Shown: one piece after another, positions 9,013 to 17,751 of the stretch
How the letters are laid out: each line of letters starts with the position of its first letter
Numbering within the stretch: the stretch's first letter is position 1
Position numbers and translations under genes: made by a program
Notes under the pieces: generated by a model
What the model was told of the DNA's origin: nothing
Databases searched by the model: none
The model's input: only the letters and a program-made list of their open reading frames with translations
NCBI RefSeq assembly: GCF_004354985.1
Contig: NZ_SMSK01000001.1
Coordinates: 496,001 to 560,000 of the forward strand
Direction of reading: 5' to 3'
DNA length: 64,000 bases
DNA from: Segetibacter sp. 3557_3
Lineage (GTDB): Bacteria > Bacteroidota > Bacteroidia > Chitinophagales > Chitinophagaceae

Positions 9013-10029
9013 ATGAAAACATTGGTTTGTACAAAACCCGGGCAATTTGACTACCACGAAAGTGAGCTGCCGAAGTTATTACCGGGGCAGGCAATTATCA
9101 GGATCAAACGTATCGGTATTTGCGGAACCGACCTTCATGCATTTGAAGGCACCCAGCCATTTTTTGAGTACCCCAGGATATTGGGACATGAACTTGCCGG
9201 CGAGCTGGTTGAATTTGAAGGCGCCCCAGGGTTTGTTGCAGGAGAAAGGGTAAGTTTTATACCGTATTTCTATTGCGGGGTATGTGTATCGTGCAGGGCG
9301 GGTCTGCCAAATTGTTGTGCAAATATCAAAGTTTGTGGTGTTCACGTTCACGGGGGTTTTGCTGAATACCTTTCTGTTCCTTCGTATGCTTTGCTGCATG
9401 GCGAAGGACTCAGCTATGATGAGCTTGCGCTTGTTGAACCACTTGCCATAGGGGCACACGGGGTGCGCAGAGCTGGGGTTAAACCAGGCGAATACGTGCT
9501 TGTTGTGGGAGCCGGACCCATTGGGTTAGGCATTGCAGAATTCGCACGTATCGCGGGAGGGAACGTAATCGTGATGGACATCAATGATCAACGGCTCTCA
9601 TTCTGTAAAGACCGGCTACAGGTTCCGTATACCATTAATCCGTTGCATGAAGACGTAATGCAGAAACTTAAAGAAATAACGCATGGCGATATGCCAACGG
9701 TCGTAATTGACGCCACCGGCAGCTTAAAAGCCATTAATACGGCTTTCCAATACATGGCCCATGGTGCGCGGTATGTTTTAGTGGGTTTGCAAAAAGGCGA
9801 AATCAGCTTTAGCCATCCTGAATTCCACAAACGCGAGGCTACCCTGATGAGCAGCCGCAACGCTACCCGAGAAGATTTTGAACACGTAATAGCTTTTATG
9901 AAAAAGGGCCTGGTAGAACCTACCAACTATATCACACACAGGGTATTGTTTGATGATGTAAAAGCGGAGTTTCAAAGCTGGCTAAACCCTGCAAATGGAG
10001 TGATTAAAGCTATGGTTCAGCTGGACTGA
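9013..10029 (+). CDS. Zn-dependent medium-chain dehydrogenase, L-galactonate-5-dehydrogenase/RspB-like
   Basis: A 338-residue cytoplasmic medium-chain alcohol dehydrogenase. Catalytic zinc ligands are Cys37 (GICGTD) and the GHE motif at 58-60; structural zinc cysteines are Cys88, Cys91, Cys94 and Cys102; the NAD-binding GAGPIG lies at 166-171. The stretches FFEYPRILGHE and HPEFHKREATLMSSRNAT match, as I recall it, the E. coli LgoD (YjjN)/RspB branch, which oxidises L-galactonate to D-tagaturonate. No signal peptide, so it acts on imported sugar acids. It is placed between glycosidases for pectin-like glycans; D-tagaturonate is also the galacturonate catabolic intermediate, so the two routes could converge. 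A sorbitol-, fuconate- or threonine-dehydrogenase-like activity is the alternative. Confidence 0.75.
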   Translation: MKTLVCTKPGQFDYHESELPKLLPGQAIIRIKRIGICGTDLHAFEGTQPFFEYPRILGHELAGELVEFEGAPGFVAGERVSFIPYFYCGVCVSCRAGLPNCCANIKVCGVHVHGGFAEYLSVPSYALLHGEGLSYDELALVEPLAIGAHGVRRAGVKPGEYVLVVGAGPIGLGIAEFARIAGGNVIVMDINDQRLSFCKDRLQVPYTINPLHEDVMQKLKEITHGDMPTVVIDATGSLKAINTAFQYMAHGARYVLVGLQKGEISFSHPEFHKREATLMSSRNATREDFEHVIAFMKKGLVEPTNYITHRVLFDDVKAEFQSWLNPANGVIKAMVQLD

Positions 10030-10335
10030 TAAAAGCCAGTGCGGTGTAGCTTCATAAAGCAGTCATAAAGAAACCAAATTTAAACTGGAATGGGATCCTG
10101 GCTAAAGTGAATATAACCCGGGCACAACCCGCCGGGATCTTGAAGTAGGAGCAGGCATTTCAAAGAAAGCTGCAATCGGTGCCGGTAAAGATTGCTTGGC
10201 TAAACACAAGCGATTCGCATCCGGTATCAAACTAGCCCCTTTTCCAATCTGAAAACGGGTTTATCGGTATTCCATTCAAGCCGAACGCCAATGCTTGACT
10301 CTTGTAATCCGGGCTTTGCCCAATAAAATACGCCA
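10030..10335. other. Intergenic gap, no recognised feature
   Basis: About 300 bp between the dehydrogenase and the rhamnosidase. No open frame with protein-like composition is seen on either strand, no strong hairpin with a T-run and none of the dispersed elements. It presumably holds the rhamnosidase promoter. Confidence 0.5.
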
Positions 10336-13113
10336 TTGAAATCACTCATAATTAGAATAGTCTCGCTGCTTTTTTGCGGAGCAACCTTCCCGGCTTTTTC
10401 CCAGCTATCGGTAACAAATCTAAAGTGCGAACAGAAGACAAACCCTCTTGGCATTGAGGCAAAGGCACCAAGGTTAAGCTGGGAACTACAGTCGAAGCAA
10501 AGGGGAGTTCTTCAAAACGCATTTAGGGTGTTGGTAGCAGACTCCCCCGAAAAGCTGAAGCAAAATATTGGCAATATCTGGGACTCAAAAAAGGTCAGTT
10601 CTAATGCATCGATAGGCGTGGAATATACCGGCAATACGCTTTCCCCTGTAAGAACATACTATTGGAAAGTTATGGCCTGGGACAACAAAAATGCCGCTTC
10701 AAAATGGAGCTCTACGGCGAGGTGGCAAATGGGCCTGTTCACTTCTGCCGACTGGAAGCATGCAAACTGGATCGCCTACGAAAAACTCGCAGACACAAAC
10801 GTTAACATCCTGCCCACCGATGGCAACCAGGACAAGTACCGTGGCAACAATGTGCTGCCCTTGTTAAGAAAATCTTTTACGGTTGAGCGGCCATTGAAAA
10901 AGGCAACCATGTTTATGAGCGGGCTGGGGCATTTTGAGTTGAACCTGAATGGCAAAAAGATGGGCGATCATTTCCTGGATCCGGGATGGACAAAATACGA
11001 CAAGCAGGCACTGTATGTAACATTTGACTTGACGAGGGAACTTAAAAGGGGCGAGAATGCTATAGGTGTGCTGCTCGGAAACGGATTTTATTATGTGCCA
11101 CCTGTTCCCGATCGTTTTCGGAAGTTGAAAGTGGCTTTTGGTTTTCCAAAAATGATTTGCAGGTTGGTGCTCGAGTACCAGGACGGCAGCTCAGCAGATA
11201 TCATCAGCGATGCATCGTGGACAACCACCAGGGGGCCAATTACCTTTTCAAGTATCTATGGTGGTGAAGATCACGATGCAAACCTCGAGCAAGCCGGATG
11301 GGATCGACCTGGCTTTAATGCGGCCGGATGGAAAGCTGCGACGGTGGTGGATGGTCCGCCAACATTAAACTCGCAAATGGCGGAACCGGTGAAAGTGATG
11401 GAAACCTTTACCCCGAAAAAGGTAACAGCGGTTCAACCCCATTCCTGGGTTTATGACCTTGGCCAGAATGCATCCGGTGTTCCATACCTGAAAGTACAGG
11501 GAAAAAAAGGTGACACCATCCGTCTATACCCGGCTGAATTATTAAAGCCAGATGGCACCGTAAATCAACGACCAACTGGCAGCCCCTTTTATTTTCAGTA
11601 TGTTTTAAAGGGTAACGGGCCCGAAATATGGCAACCGCGGTTTACGTATTATGGCTACCGCTACCTGCAGGTAAACGGCGGTGTACCCGCAGGCGAGAAA
11701 AACACAGCCAACTACCCGGTGGTACAGGAACTCAAAGGCTTACACATCCGCAATGCTGCGCAAACTACCGGAGACTTCACCTGCTCGAATGAGCTCTTTA
11801 ACAAAACGTTTACCCTCATCGATTGGGCCGTGAAAAGCAATATGGTAAGCCTGTTTACCGATTGTCCGCACCGCGAAAAACTGGGTTGGCTTGAGCAATT
11901 ACACCTGATGGGTAACTCGGTGCGCCATACCTACGACATAGCAAACCTGCTTCGTAAGCAGGTAAGGGATATGATGTACAGCCAAACAGAAACAGGTTTA
12001 ATACCTGAGATCGCACCCGAATACGTGAAGTTTGAGTGGGGCGGGGATATGTTCAGGGATTCTCCTGAGTGGGGTAGCAGCGGCATCCTGATACCATGGT
12101 ACCTGTACCAGTGGTATGGGGATAAGCAGGTGCTTACGGAGGCTTATCCTATGATGCAGCGCTACGTCGCGTACCTTAAAACAAAAGCAAAGGGCCATAT
12201 TCTTTCACAAGGCCTTGGCGACTGGTACGACCTTGGCCCAAAGCCGCCAGGGGTATCGCAGCTTACAACAATGGGCGTAACCGGAACGGCCATCTATCAT
12301 TACGACCTTAACGTGATGTCGTCGATTGCACGGTTGTTAAATAAGCCGGCCGATGCAGATGCATATACCCGGTTAGCCCTGCAGGTAAAACAGGCTTTTA
12401 ACGACACCTTCTTCAATAAACAAACAAAGCAATATGCTACCGGTAGCCAGGCATCCAATGCGATGGCTGTTTATATGGATCTGGTAAACCCCGCGGATAA
12501 GGATGCGGTAATCAACAATATTGTAAAAGATATCCGGGATCGCAACAACGGCCTTACGGCGGGTGATATCGGTTACCGTTACCTGCTGAAAGTGCTGGAA
12601 CAAGCAGGTAAGTCAGACGTGATCTTTGATATGAACAATCGCTCAGACGTTCCCGGGTACGGCTACCAACTCGCAAAGGGAGCGACAGCATTAACGGAGT
12701 CGTGGCAGGCACTACCTACCGTCTCCAACAACCACTTTATGCTGGGCCACCTGATGGAGTGGTTTTATAATGGGCTTGGTGGACTGAATCAGCAGGAGAA
12801 CTCGGTCGCATACAAGAGCATCGTCATCGATCCGCAAATTGTAGGCGATGTTACATCCGCCAGGGTAAGCTATCAATCCATGTATGGAAAGATTGTCAGT
12901 GACTGGAAGAAAACGGCTGCCGGATATGAAATGAAAGTAGAAGTGCCTGCAAATACGACTGCAACCATTTACTTACCAGCCGATCAACGATCAATTATCC
13001 GCGAAGGAAATAAGGTGATTAGCCCTGGTAGTGAGATAAAAATGTTGGGCAATGAAAGAGGCAAGGCGAAAGTGATGGTAGGTTCGGGCTCGTATACATT
13101 CACGGTAATATGA
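10336..13113 (+). CDS. Secreted GH78 alpha-L-rhamnosidase
   Basis: A 925-residue enzyme with signal peptide (IVSLLFCGATFPAFSQ). It shows the bacterial GH78 layout: N-terminal Ig-like domain (LSVTNLKCEQKTNPLGIEA), a second beta-sandwich carrying the N-terminal rhamnosidase domain (about 165-340, FMSGLGHFELNLNGKKMGDH), a further beta domain, then the (alpha/alpha)6 barrel (about 480-820) and a small C-terminal beta domain. The GH78 signature is DCPHREKLGWLEQ starting at Asp509; acidic residues here (Glu514, Glu520) include the expected general acid region. It releases alpha-L-rhamnose from non-reducing ends, fitting rhamnogalacturonan. The start is TTG at 10336, chosen because the signal peptide begins there and no upstream ATG fits. 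Confidence 0.88.
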   Translation: MKSLIIRIVSLLFCGATFPAFSQLSVTNLKCEQKTNPLGIEAKAPRLSWELQSKQRGVLQNAFRVLVADSPEKLKQNIGNIWDSKKVSSNASIGVEYTGNTLSPVRTYYWKVMAWDNKNAASKWSSTARWQMGLFTSADWKHANWIAYEKLADTNVNILPTDGNQDKYRGNNVLPLLRKSFTVERPLKKATMFMSGLGHFELNLNGKKMGDHFLDPGWTKYDKQALYVTFDLTRELKRGENAIGVLLGNGFYYVPPVPDRFRKLKVAFGFPKMICRLVLEYQDGSSADIISDASWTTTRGPITFSSIYGGEDHDANLEQAGWDRPGFNAAGWKAATVVDGPPTLNSQMAEPVKVMETFTPKKVTAVQPHSWVYDLGQNASGVPYLKVQGKKGDTIRLYPAELLKPDGTVNQRPTGSPFYFQYVLKGNGPEIWQPRFTYYGYRYLQVNGGVPAGEKNTANYPVVQELKGLHIRNAAQTTGDFTCSNELFNKTFTLIDWAVKSNMVSLFTDCPHREKLGWLEQLHLMGNSVRHTYDIANLLRKQVRDMMYSQTETGLIPEIAPEYVKFEWGGDMFRDSPEWGSSGILIPWYLYQWYGDKQVLTEAYPMMQRYVAYLKTKAKGHILSQGLGDWYDLGPKPPGVSQLTTMGVTGTAIYHYDLNVMSSIARLLNKPADADAYTRLALQVKQAFNDTFFNKQTKQYATGSQASNAMAVYMDLVNPADKDAVINNIVKDIRDRNNGLTAGDIGYRYLLKVLEQAGKSDVIFDMNNRSDVPGYGYQLAKGATALTESWQALPTVSNNHFMLGHLMEWFYNGLGGLNQQENSVAYKSIVIDPQIVGDVTSARVSYQSMYGKIVSDWKKTAAGYEMKVEVPANTTATIYLPADQRSIIREGNKVISPGSEIKMLGNERGKAKVMVGSGSYTFTVI

Positions 13114-13119
13114 TCGCCA

Positions 13120-13288
13120 TTGCAGGTGTTGTCACCGCGCCGTTTCTGGTGTTGTCACCGCGCCGTTTCAGGTGTTGTCACCTGAAACAAAGATCAGCCA
13201 CGGTTGCAGGTATTGTCACCTGAAACAAAGGTCGGCCGCCGTTGCAGGTGTTGTCACCCGCGCCGTTGCAGGTGTTGTCACCTGCAAC
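13120..13288. repeat. Tandem array of six palindromic GGTGTTGTCACC units
   Basis: Six related units lie at 13120-13136, 13143-13159, 13165-13188, 13203-13226, 13241-13258 and 13265-13288. Units 3 and 6 are perfect inverted repeats with 10-bp arms around TTGT: GTTTCAGGTG/CACCTGAAAC and GTTGCAGGTG/CACCTGCAAC. The arm change TTTC/GAAA versus TTGC/GCAA is compensatory, so the palindrome rather than the sequence seems to be kept. It lies between the rhamnosidase stop and the next gene, so it could act as a set of hairpins in the joint transcript or as protein binding sites. Confidence 0.8.
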
Positions 13289-13335
13289 AATAGCCATCGT
13301 CAGTCCATATAGAAACCGGAAAACATTCAATCGAT

Positions 13336-14469
13336 ATGACCAAACTTTTTACAATAGCATTAGCAGCGTTTCTGGAAGGTGCCATGCCTGCGCACGTTTG
13401 CGCGCAAAAAAGCAAAGCGGTGCCGCAGCAAGCCATGGAGCAGGTGTACCAGGAAGTAAAAACCCCGCACAAATACGGGCTTGTATTGGTGCCCACACAC
13501 GACTCCCTGAAAATGGATTGTCCAACCGTGTTTAGAAAAGGCGATAGCTGGTATATGACTTACCTGATCTTTAGTGGCCGTGGATACGAAACCTGGCTGG
13601 CAAAAAGCAAGAACCTGCTCGACTGGAAAACCATGGGCAGGATCATGTCATTTTCTGCAGACACCACCATTTGGGATGCACACCAAAAAGCAGGTTACAA
13701 CAGCCTGCAGGATACCCGTTGGGGCGGATCGTATGAGCTAAGCAAGTACAACGGTAAATACTGGATGAGTTACTTCGGTGGCAATACCCGGGGTTACGAG
13801 GCAGGACTGTTGTCACTTGGCATGGCCCATACCAGTAAAGATCCTTCTGGGGTACACGAATGGAAGAGGTTTGACAAACCGATTATGATGTCGACCGATG
13901 CAGATGCGCGCTGGTGGGAAAACAAAAAACATTTCAAGAGCACGGTTATCTGGGATAAACAGAAAACGACTGGTTACCCGTTTATCATGTACTTCAATGC
14001 AAATGGCGACTCGGCAAAAAACAATATTAAGACGCGTTGGTTTGAGCGGATCGGGATGAATGTTTCCCATGACATGATCAACTGGAAGCGCTATGGGGTC
14101 GAGCCGATTGTTCACCACCCGGTTGGCATTACGGGTGATCCCCTAATTCAGAAGATGGGAGATCTATGGGTGATGTTTTATTTTGGCGCATTCTGGGAAG
14201 ATCGTAAAGGTGCCTTCAATCGTTTCGCATGTTCTTATGATCTTGTAAACTGGACAGACTGGAACGGCAACAACCTGGTAGAATCATCTGAACCCTTTGA
14301 CGAACTTTACGCACACAAGTCGTTTGTGCTACAACATAAGGGTACGGTTTATCATTTTTATTGTGCCGTAAATAAGCAGGAACAACGGGGTATAGCGGTA
14401 GCAACTTCGAAGGACCTCGGTAAGAGTAAGGTGAAGTTTGTGGAGGCCAAAGGAAAAAGTCAAAAGTAA
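13336..14469 (+). CDS. Secreted GH43-like five-bladed beta-propeller glycosidase
   Basis: A 377-residue protein with a probable signal peptide (cleavage near HVCA-Q, residue 23). The body is a repeat of propeller-blade motifs: MDCPTVFRKGDSWYMTYL, GGSYELSKYNGKYWMSYFGG, FKSTVIWDKQKTTGYPFIMY, GDPLIQKMGDLWVMFYF, AHKSFVLQHKGTVYHFY. This fits the GH43/GH32/GH117/GH130 group of five-bladed propeller glycosidases, with Asp61 in MDCPT in the place where such enzymes carry a catalytic Asp. I cannot assign a numbered family with certainty. In this cluster it would most plausibly remove arabinose, galactose or a similar side-chain sugar. It sits just after the palindrome array and is followed by a 680-bp gap. 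Confidence 0.65.
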   Translation: MTKLFTIALAAFLEGAMPAHVCAQKSKAVPQQAMEQVYQEVKTPHKYGLVLVPTHDSLKMDCPTVFRKGDSWYMTYLIFSGRGYETWLAKSKNLLDWKTMGRIMSFSADTTIWDAHQKAGYNSLQDTRWGGSYELSKYNGKYWMSYFGGNTRGYEAGLLSLGMAHTSKDPSGVHEWKRFDKPIMMSTDADARWWENKKHFKSTVIWDKQKTTGYPFIMYFNANGDSAKNNIKTRWFERIGMNVSHDMINWKRYGVEPIVHHPVGITGDPLIQKMGDLWVMFYFGAFWEDRKGAFNRFACSYDLVNWTDWNGNNLVESSEPFDELYAHKSFVLQHKGTVYHFYCAVNKQEQRGIAVATSKDLGKSKVKFVEAKGKSQK

Positions 14470-15150
14470 AAAGTCAAGAGTTGGAGTCTTTGGTTTATTC
14501 AACTAGCGCCCCGATGGAACGAGTATCAAGTTGTTTATCGGAGCTGGATTTATCACATCGATAACTGGCACTAACGGGCAAAACCGTACAAGGGAGTGAC
14601 ACCCCGTCCGACTCGGTACATCCGGGCGGGCGTCCGAACTGCTACCCCGAAATAATTCATTCTGGAGGGGGTTCATCCGGGCGGGCAACGATGCTAACAA
14701 GAATTCCTGCCGCCTGTGCCAATAAAAAAATTGAATTGGATGAGCGGTTGCAGAAGGGTAAACAAAGGTGCGGCCATTGGGTGTTTATCATGGCTCAGTG
14801 GGTAAGGGCATATCCGTAAAAATGTCAGTAACAGAAACCGCAAATAGACAACGATTGCTGCTTGTTGCAGAGGGCCAGTCTGAGTCTGACCTATACTGGA
14901 ATACCAACAGCAGGTACCGGTTTTTAAAAGGTGCAAGGTTGTTTGTTAATGGCTGGAACAGCCATGGACCCGCACACCATTGCGCAGTGGACTTGAGACA
15001 TTATCAGCTCAAAATAAAAAAGCCTGGTACCCTTTAAATATGAAAGTCATTCAAGTTTGCTAAAGGATATTCCGCGGCGTTATTGCACTTGTTGGTCCAA
15101 GCACACCGCCACTGTTCTCCAGGAACCCGAGTCTTTAATAAAATCTATTA
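14470..15150. other. Intergenic gap with a dispersed element and a doubtful PA14-like relic
   Basis: The first part carries an enlarged copy of the dispersed GTACAAG element (14585-14730). Further on (14870-15037) a frame reads YRFLKGARLFVNGWNSHGPA, followed later by YQLKI. This is reminiscent of a decayed PA14 carbohydrate-binding domain that has lost its DDG segment, but no intact gene can be reconstructed. No terminator with a T-run is evident after the preceding gene. Confidence 0.45.
14585..14730 (+). repeat. Dispersed GTACAAG element, long form with doubled inner module (copy 3)
   Basis: Starts GTACAAGGGAGTGACACC, contains CCGTCCG and TCCGGGCGGGC twice (around 14620-14633 and 14673-14686), then CAACGATG at 14687-14694 and an A-run module ending near 14730. 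It appears to be the long form with an internal expansion of the GC-rich hairpin. Confidence 0.65.
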
Positions 15151-17574
15151 ATGTTTAACCACAAGACCACTTTGAAAAAACTATTTAACCTCATCCTGCT
15201 TTGTTTCTTTGTAATAGCAGGCATTGCACAACCACGAACGATTACAGACTTTAACAAGGACTGGAGATTTAGCCTGGGAAACGATAGCATGGCGCTCCAC
15301 AAAATGTACAACGACAAAAGTTGGAGAACCCTCAACCTGCCACACGACTGGAGTATCGAAGGGGACTTTAGTGACAAACATCCCACCACGGCCAACCAGG
15401 CCGGACTACCGGCTGGTATAGGATGGTATCGCAAAACGTTTACTGTACCAGCTACTTCTAAAAACAAAAGGATGTACATCAACTTCGACGGGGTTTATAG
15501 AAACAGCGAAGTATGGATCAACGGCCATTACCTTGGCAAACGTCCAAATGGTTACATTTCCTTCCGGTATGAACTTACCCCGTATATCGTTGCCGGCCGA
15601 TCAAATGTGCTTTCTGTTAAGGTAGACAATTCGGCACAGCCCAATTCGCGCTGGTACACCGGCTCCGGCATTTACCGTAAGGTTTGGCTGCTTACAACAA
15701 ACCAGGTTGCCGTTGACCATTGGGGAACGTTCGTTTCCACGCCTGAAGTAAATAACAGGTTGGCAAAGGTTCGCGTACAAACAAGCCTGACGAGCCGGGG
15801 TGGCAACAATGCGAACGTTAACGTGGAAACGCGCATCATTGACCGGGCCGGAAAAGTTGTTGCAACCAAAGTGTCAACCGGTGTAGCCGTTAGTGGTTCA
15901 ACAACGATCGACCAGGAAGTTGTAGTTTCAGAGCCTGTACTTTGGTCGGTGACAAACCCATACCTGTACAAGGTGAAAACCTTAGTCAGATCCGGCAATA
16001 CCCTGCTCGACGAGTATGATACCAACCTTGGCATACGCTACTTTGATTTCGACCCGGAGAAGGGCTTTTTTCTAAATGGCCAGGCACTCAAGATCCTGGG
16101 TGTTTGTAATCACCACGACCTTGGTGCGCTTGGGGCGGCTGTAAATACCCGTGCCATCGAAAGACAACTTGAGATACTAAAATCCATGGGCTGCAATGGC
16201 ATACGCACGGCGCACAATCCACCGGCTTCGGAGTTGCTGGAGCTTTGTGATAAGATGGGTTTTATTGTTATGGATGAAGCATTTGATATGTGGCAAAAGC
16301 GCAAGAACAGACAGGACTATTCTGTTGATTTTGCCGAATGGCATAAGCGCGACCTGGAGGACATGATCAAACGCGATCGAAACCACGCATCAATATTTGT
16401 GTGGAGCATTGGAAACGAGATTCGCGAACAGTTCGACAGCACCGGCATTACGATAACCCGTGAACTAACAAAGATCATCAAGGACCTTGATACCACACGC
16501 CCGGTTACATCGGCCCTTACCGAAAACGAACCACCGAAAAATTTTATCTGGCAGTCGGGTGCGCTTGATCTGCTTGGGTTCAATTATAAGCTTGCAGCTT
16601 ATCCCGAACTGCCAAAGCGCTTTCCGGGCCAAAAGTTCATTGCTGCGGAAACGATGTCTGCACTTGCTACACGTGGCCATTACGATATGCCATCAGACAG
16701 CAACAGGTTGTGGCCTCCAGACTCAAAGTCGCCTTTTGCAACTGGGAACCCCGATCTTACCGTATCCGCTTATGATCACGTATATGCGTATTGGGGTTCT
16801 TCGCACGAAGATGGCTGGAACGCTGTTAAGAAGGCCCCTTTTATGTCCGGAATATATGTATGGTCGGGCTTCGACTTCCTTGGCGAACCTGTGCCATATC
16901 CCTGGCCGGCGCGCAGTTCGTACTACGGGATCATCGACCTGGCAGGTTTTCCAAAAGACGTTTACTACATGTACAAAAGCGAATGGACCAACAAGCCAAT
17001 GGTGCATTTGTTTCCGCACTGGAACTGGCCCGCAGGAAAGGTGGTAGACGTTTGGGCTTACTACAACCAGGCAGATGAGGCAGAGCTTTTTTTAAACAAC
17101 GTGTCACTTGGCGTTAAGAAAAAATCAGGCGATACCCTGCATGTAAAATGGCGGGTGCCTTTTCAGCCGGGGACGCTTAAAGTGGTTACCAGGAAGGACG
17201 GAAAAGTTGTAATGACCCAACAACGTGTAACCGCAGGCAAACCCGCAGCAATCCTGCTTTCGGCAGACCGAACCAATATAAAATCGGATGGAAAAGATTT
17301 GTCGTTTGTAAAAGCCACAATCGTAGATGCAAACGGAAATATGGTGCCCGATGCGGATAACCAGGTGACATTTAAAATAGCAGGAAACGGATTTATAGCA
17401 GGCGTGGACAACGGCCTGCAAACAAGCCTGGAACCCTTTAAGGCGAGCCAGCGTAAAGCATTTAACGGACTTTGTCTCGCCATTGTTCAATCCAATGGAA
17501 AGGCCGGCCCGGTTACTTTGATTGCCGAAGCAGAGGGACTTAAATCATCCCGGGTGACTATAAGTTCAAAATAG
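15151..17574 (+). CDS. Secreted GH2 glycosidase (beta-galactosidase-like)
   Basis: An 807-residue secreted GH2 enzyme; the signal peptide ends near FFVIAGIAQ. Domains: sugar-binding jelly roll (about 30-190, NLPHDWSIEGDF and INGHYLGKRPNGY), Ig-like domain (about 195-300), TIM barrel (about 305-590, LGVCNHHDLGALG and NGIRTAHNPP) and C-terminal DUF4982/Ig-like domains. Acid/base Glu423 is in SIGNEI and the candidate nucleophile Glu500 in IAAETMSA. The SIGNEI and NHHDLG text fits the Bacteroidetes beta-galactosidase branch of GH2. It ends the glycosidase cluster in this window. It is shorter than the other GH2 here because it lacks the malectin domain, so the two probably attack different linkages. 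Confidence 0.85.
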   Translation: MFNHKTTLKKLFNLILLCFFVIAGIAQPRTITDFNKDWRFSLGNDSMALHKMYNDKSWRTLNLPHDWSIEGDFSDKHPTTANQAGLPAGIGWYRKTFTVPATSKNKRMYINFDGVYRNSEVWINGHYLGKRPNGYISFRYELTPYIVAGRSNVLSVKVDNSAQPNSRWYTGSGIYRKVWLLTTNQVAVDHWGTFVSTPEVNNRLAKVRVQTSLTSRGGNNANVNVETRIIDRAGKVVATKVSTGVAVSGSTTIDQEVVVSEPVLWSVTNPYLYKVKTLVRSGNTLLDEYDTNLGIRYFDFDPEKGFFLNGQALKILGVCNHHDLGALGAAVNTRAIERQLEILKSMGCNGIRTAHNPPASELLELCDKMGFIVMDEAFDMWQKRKNRQDYSVDFAEWHKRDLEDMIKRDRNHASIFVWSIGNEIREQFDSTGITITRELTKIIKDLDTTRPVTSALTENEPPKNFIWQSGALDLLGFNYKLAAYPELPKRFPGQKFIAAETMSALATRGHYDMPSDSNRLWPPDSKSPFATGNPDLTVSAYDHVYAYWGSSHEDGWNAVKKAPFMSGIYVWSGFDFLGEPVPYPWPARSSYYGIIDLAGFPKDVYYMYKSEWTNKPMVHLFPHWNWPAGKVVDVWAYYNQADEAELFLNNVSLGVKKKSGDTLHVKWRVPFQPGTLKVVTRKDGKVVMTQQRVTAGKPAAILLSADRTNIKSDGKDLSFVKATIVDANGNMVPDADNQVTFKIAGNGFIAGVDNGLQTSLEPFKASQRKAFNGLCLAIVQSNGKAGPVTLIAEAEGLKSSRVTISSK

Positions 17575-17751
17575 TTTGAACAGCTTAAAATAGCAAATAG
17601 CGCAATACCTCGCCTGTTGGGCTTTTTTGTGGTGCCTGTTTTTATATAGACGGTATTAGTCTAATTTTTACATTGTGTTTATTTGTACGGCAGAAAGGGA
17701 AACATCCATGCGATCCCTTTTTTAAACATTATCAACCCTTAAAGCACTCAG

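Noticed and set aside
13120-13288. CRISPR array
   Set aside because: Only six units, spacing irregular (about 7-20 bp between units), intervening bases not spacer-like.
1-17574. A complete SusCD-type polysaccharide utilisation locus
   Set aside because: No SusC/SusD gene or sensor-regulator is seen in this part; the SusCD pair at 40132 is over 22 kb away among peptidases.
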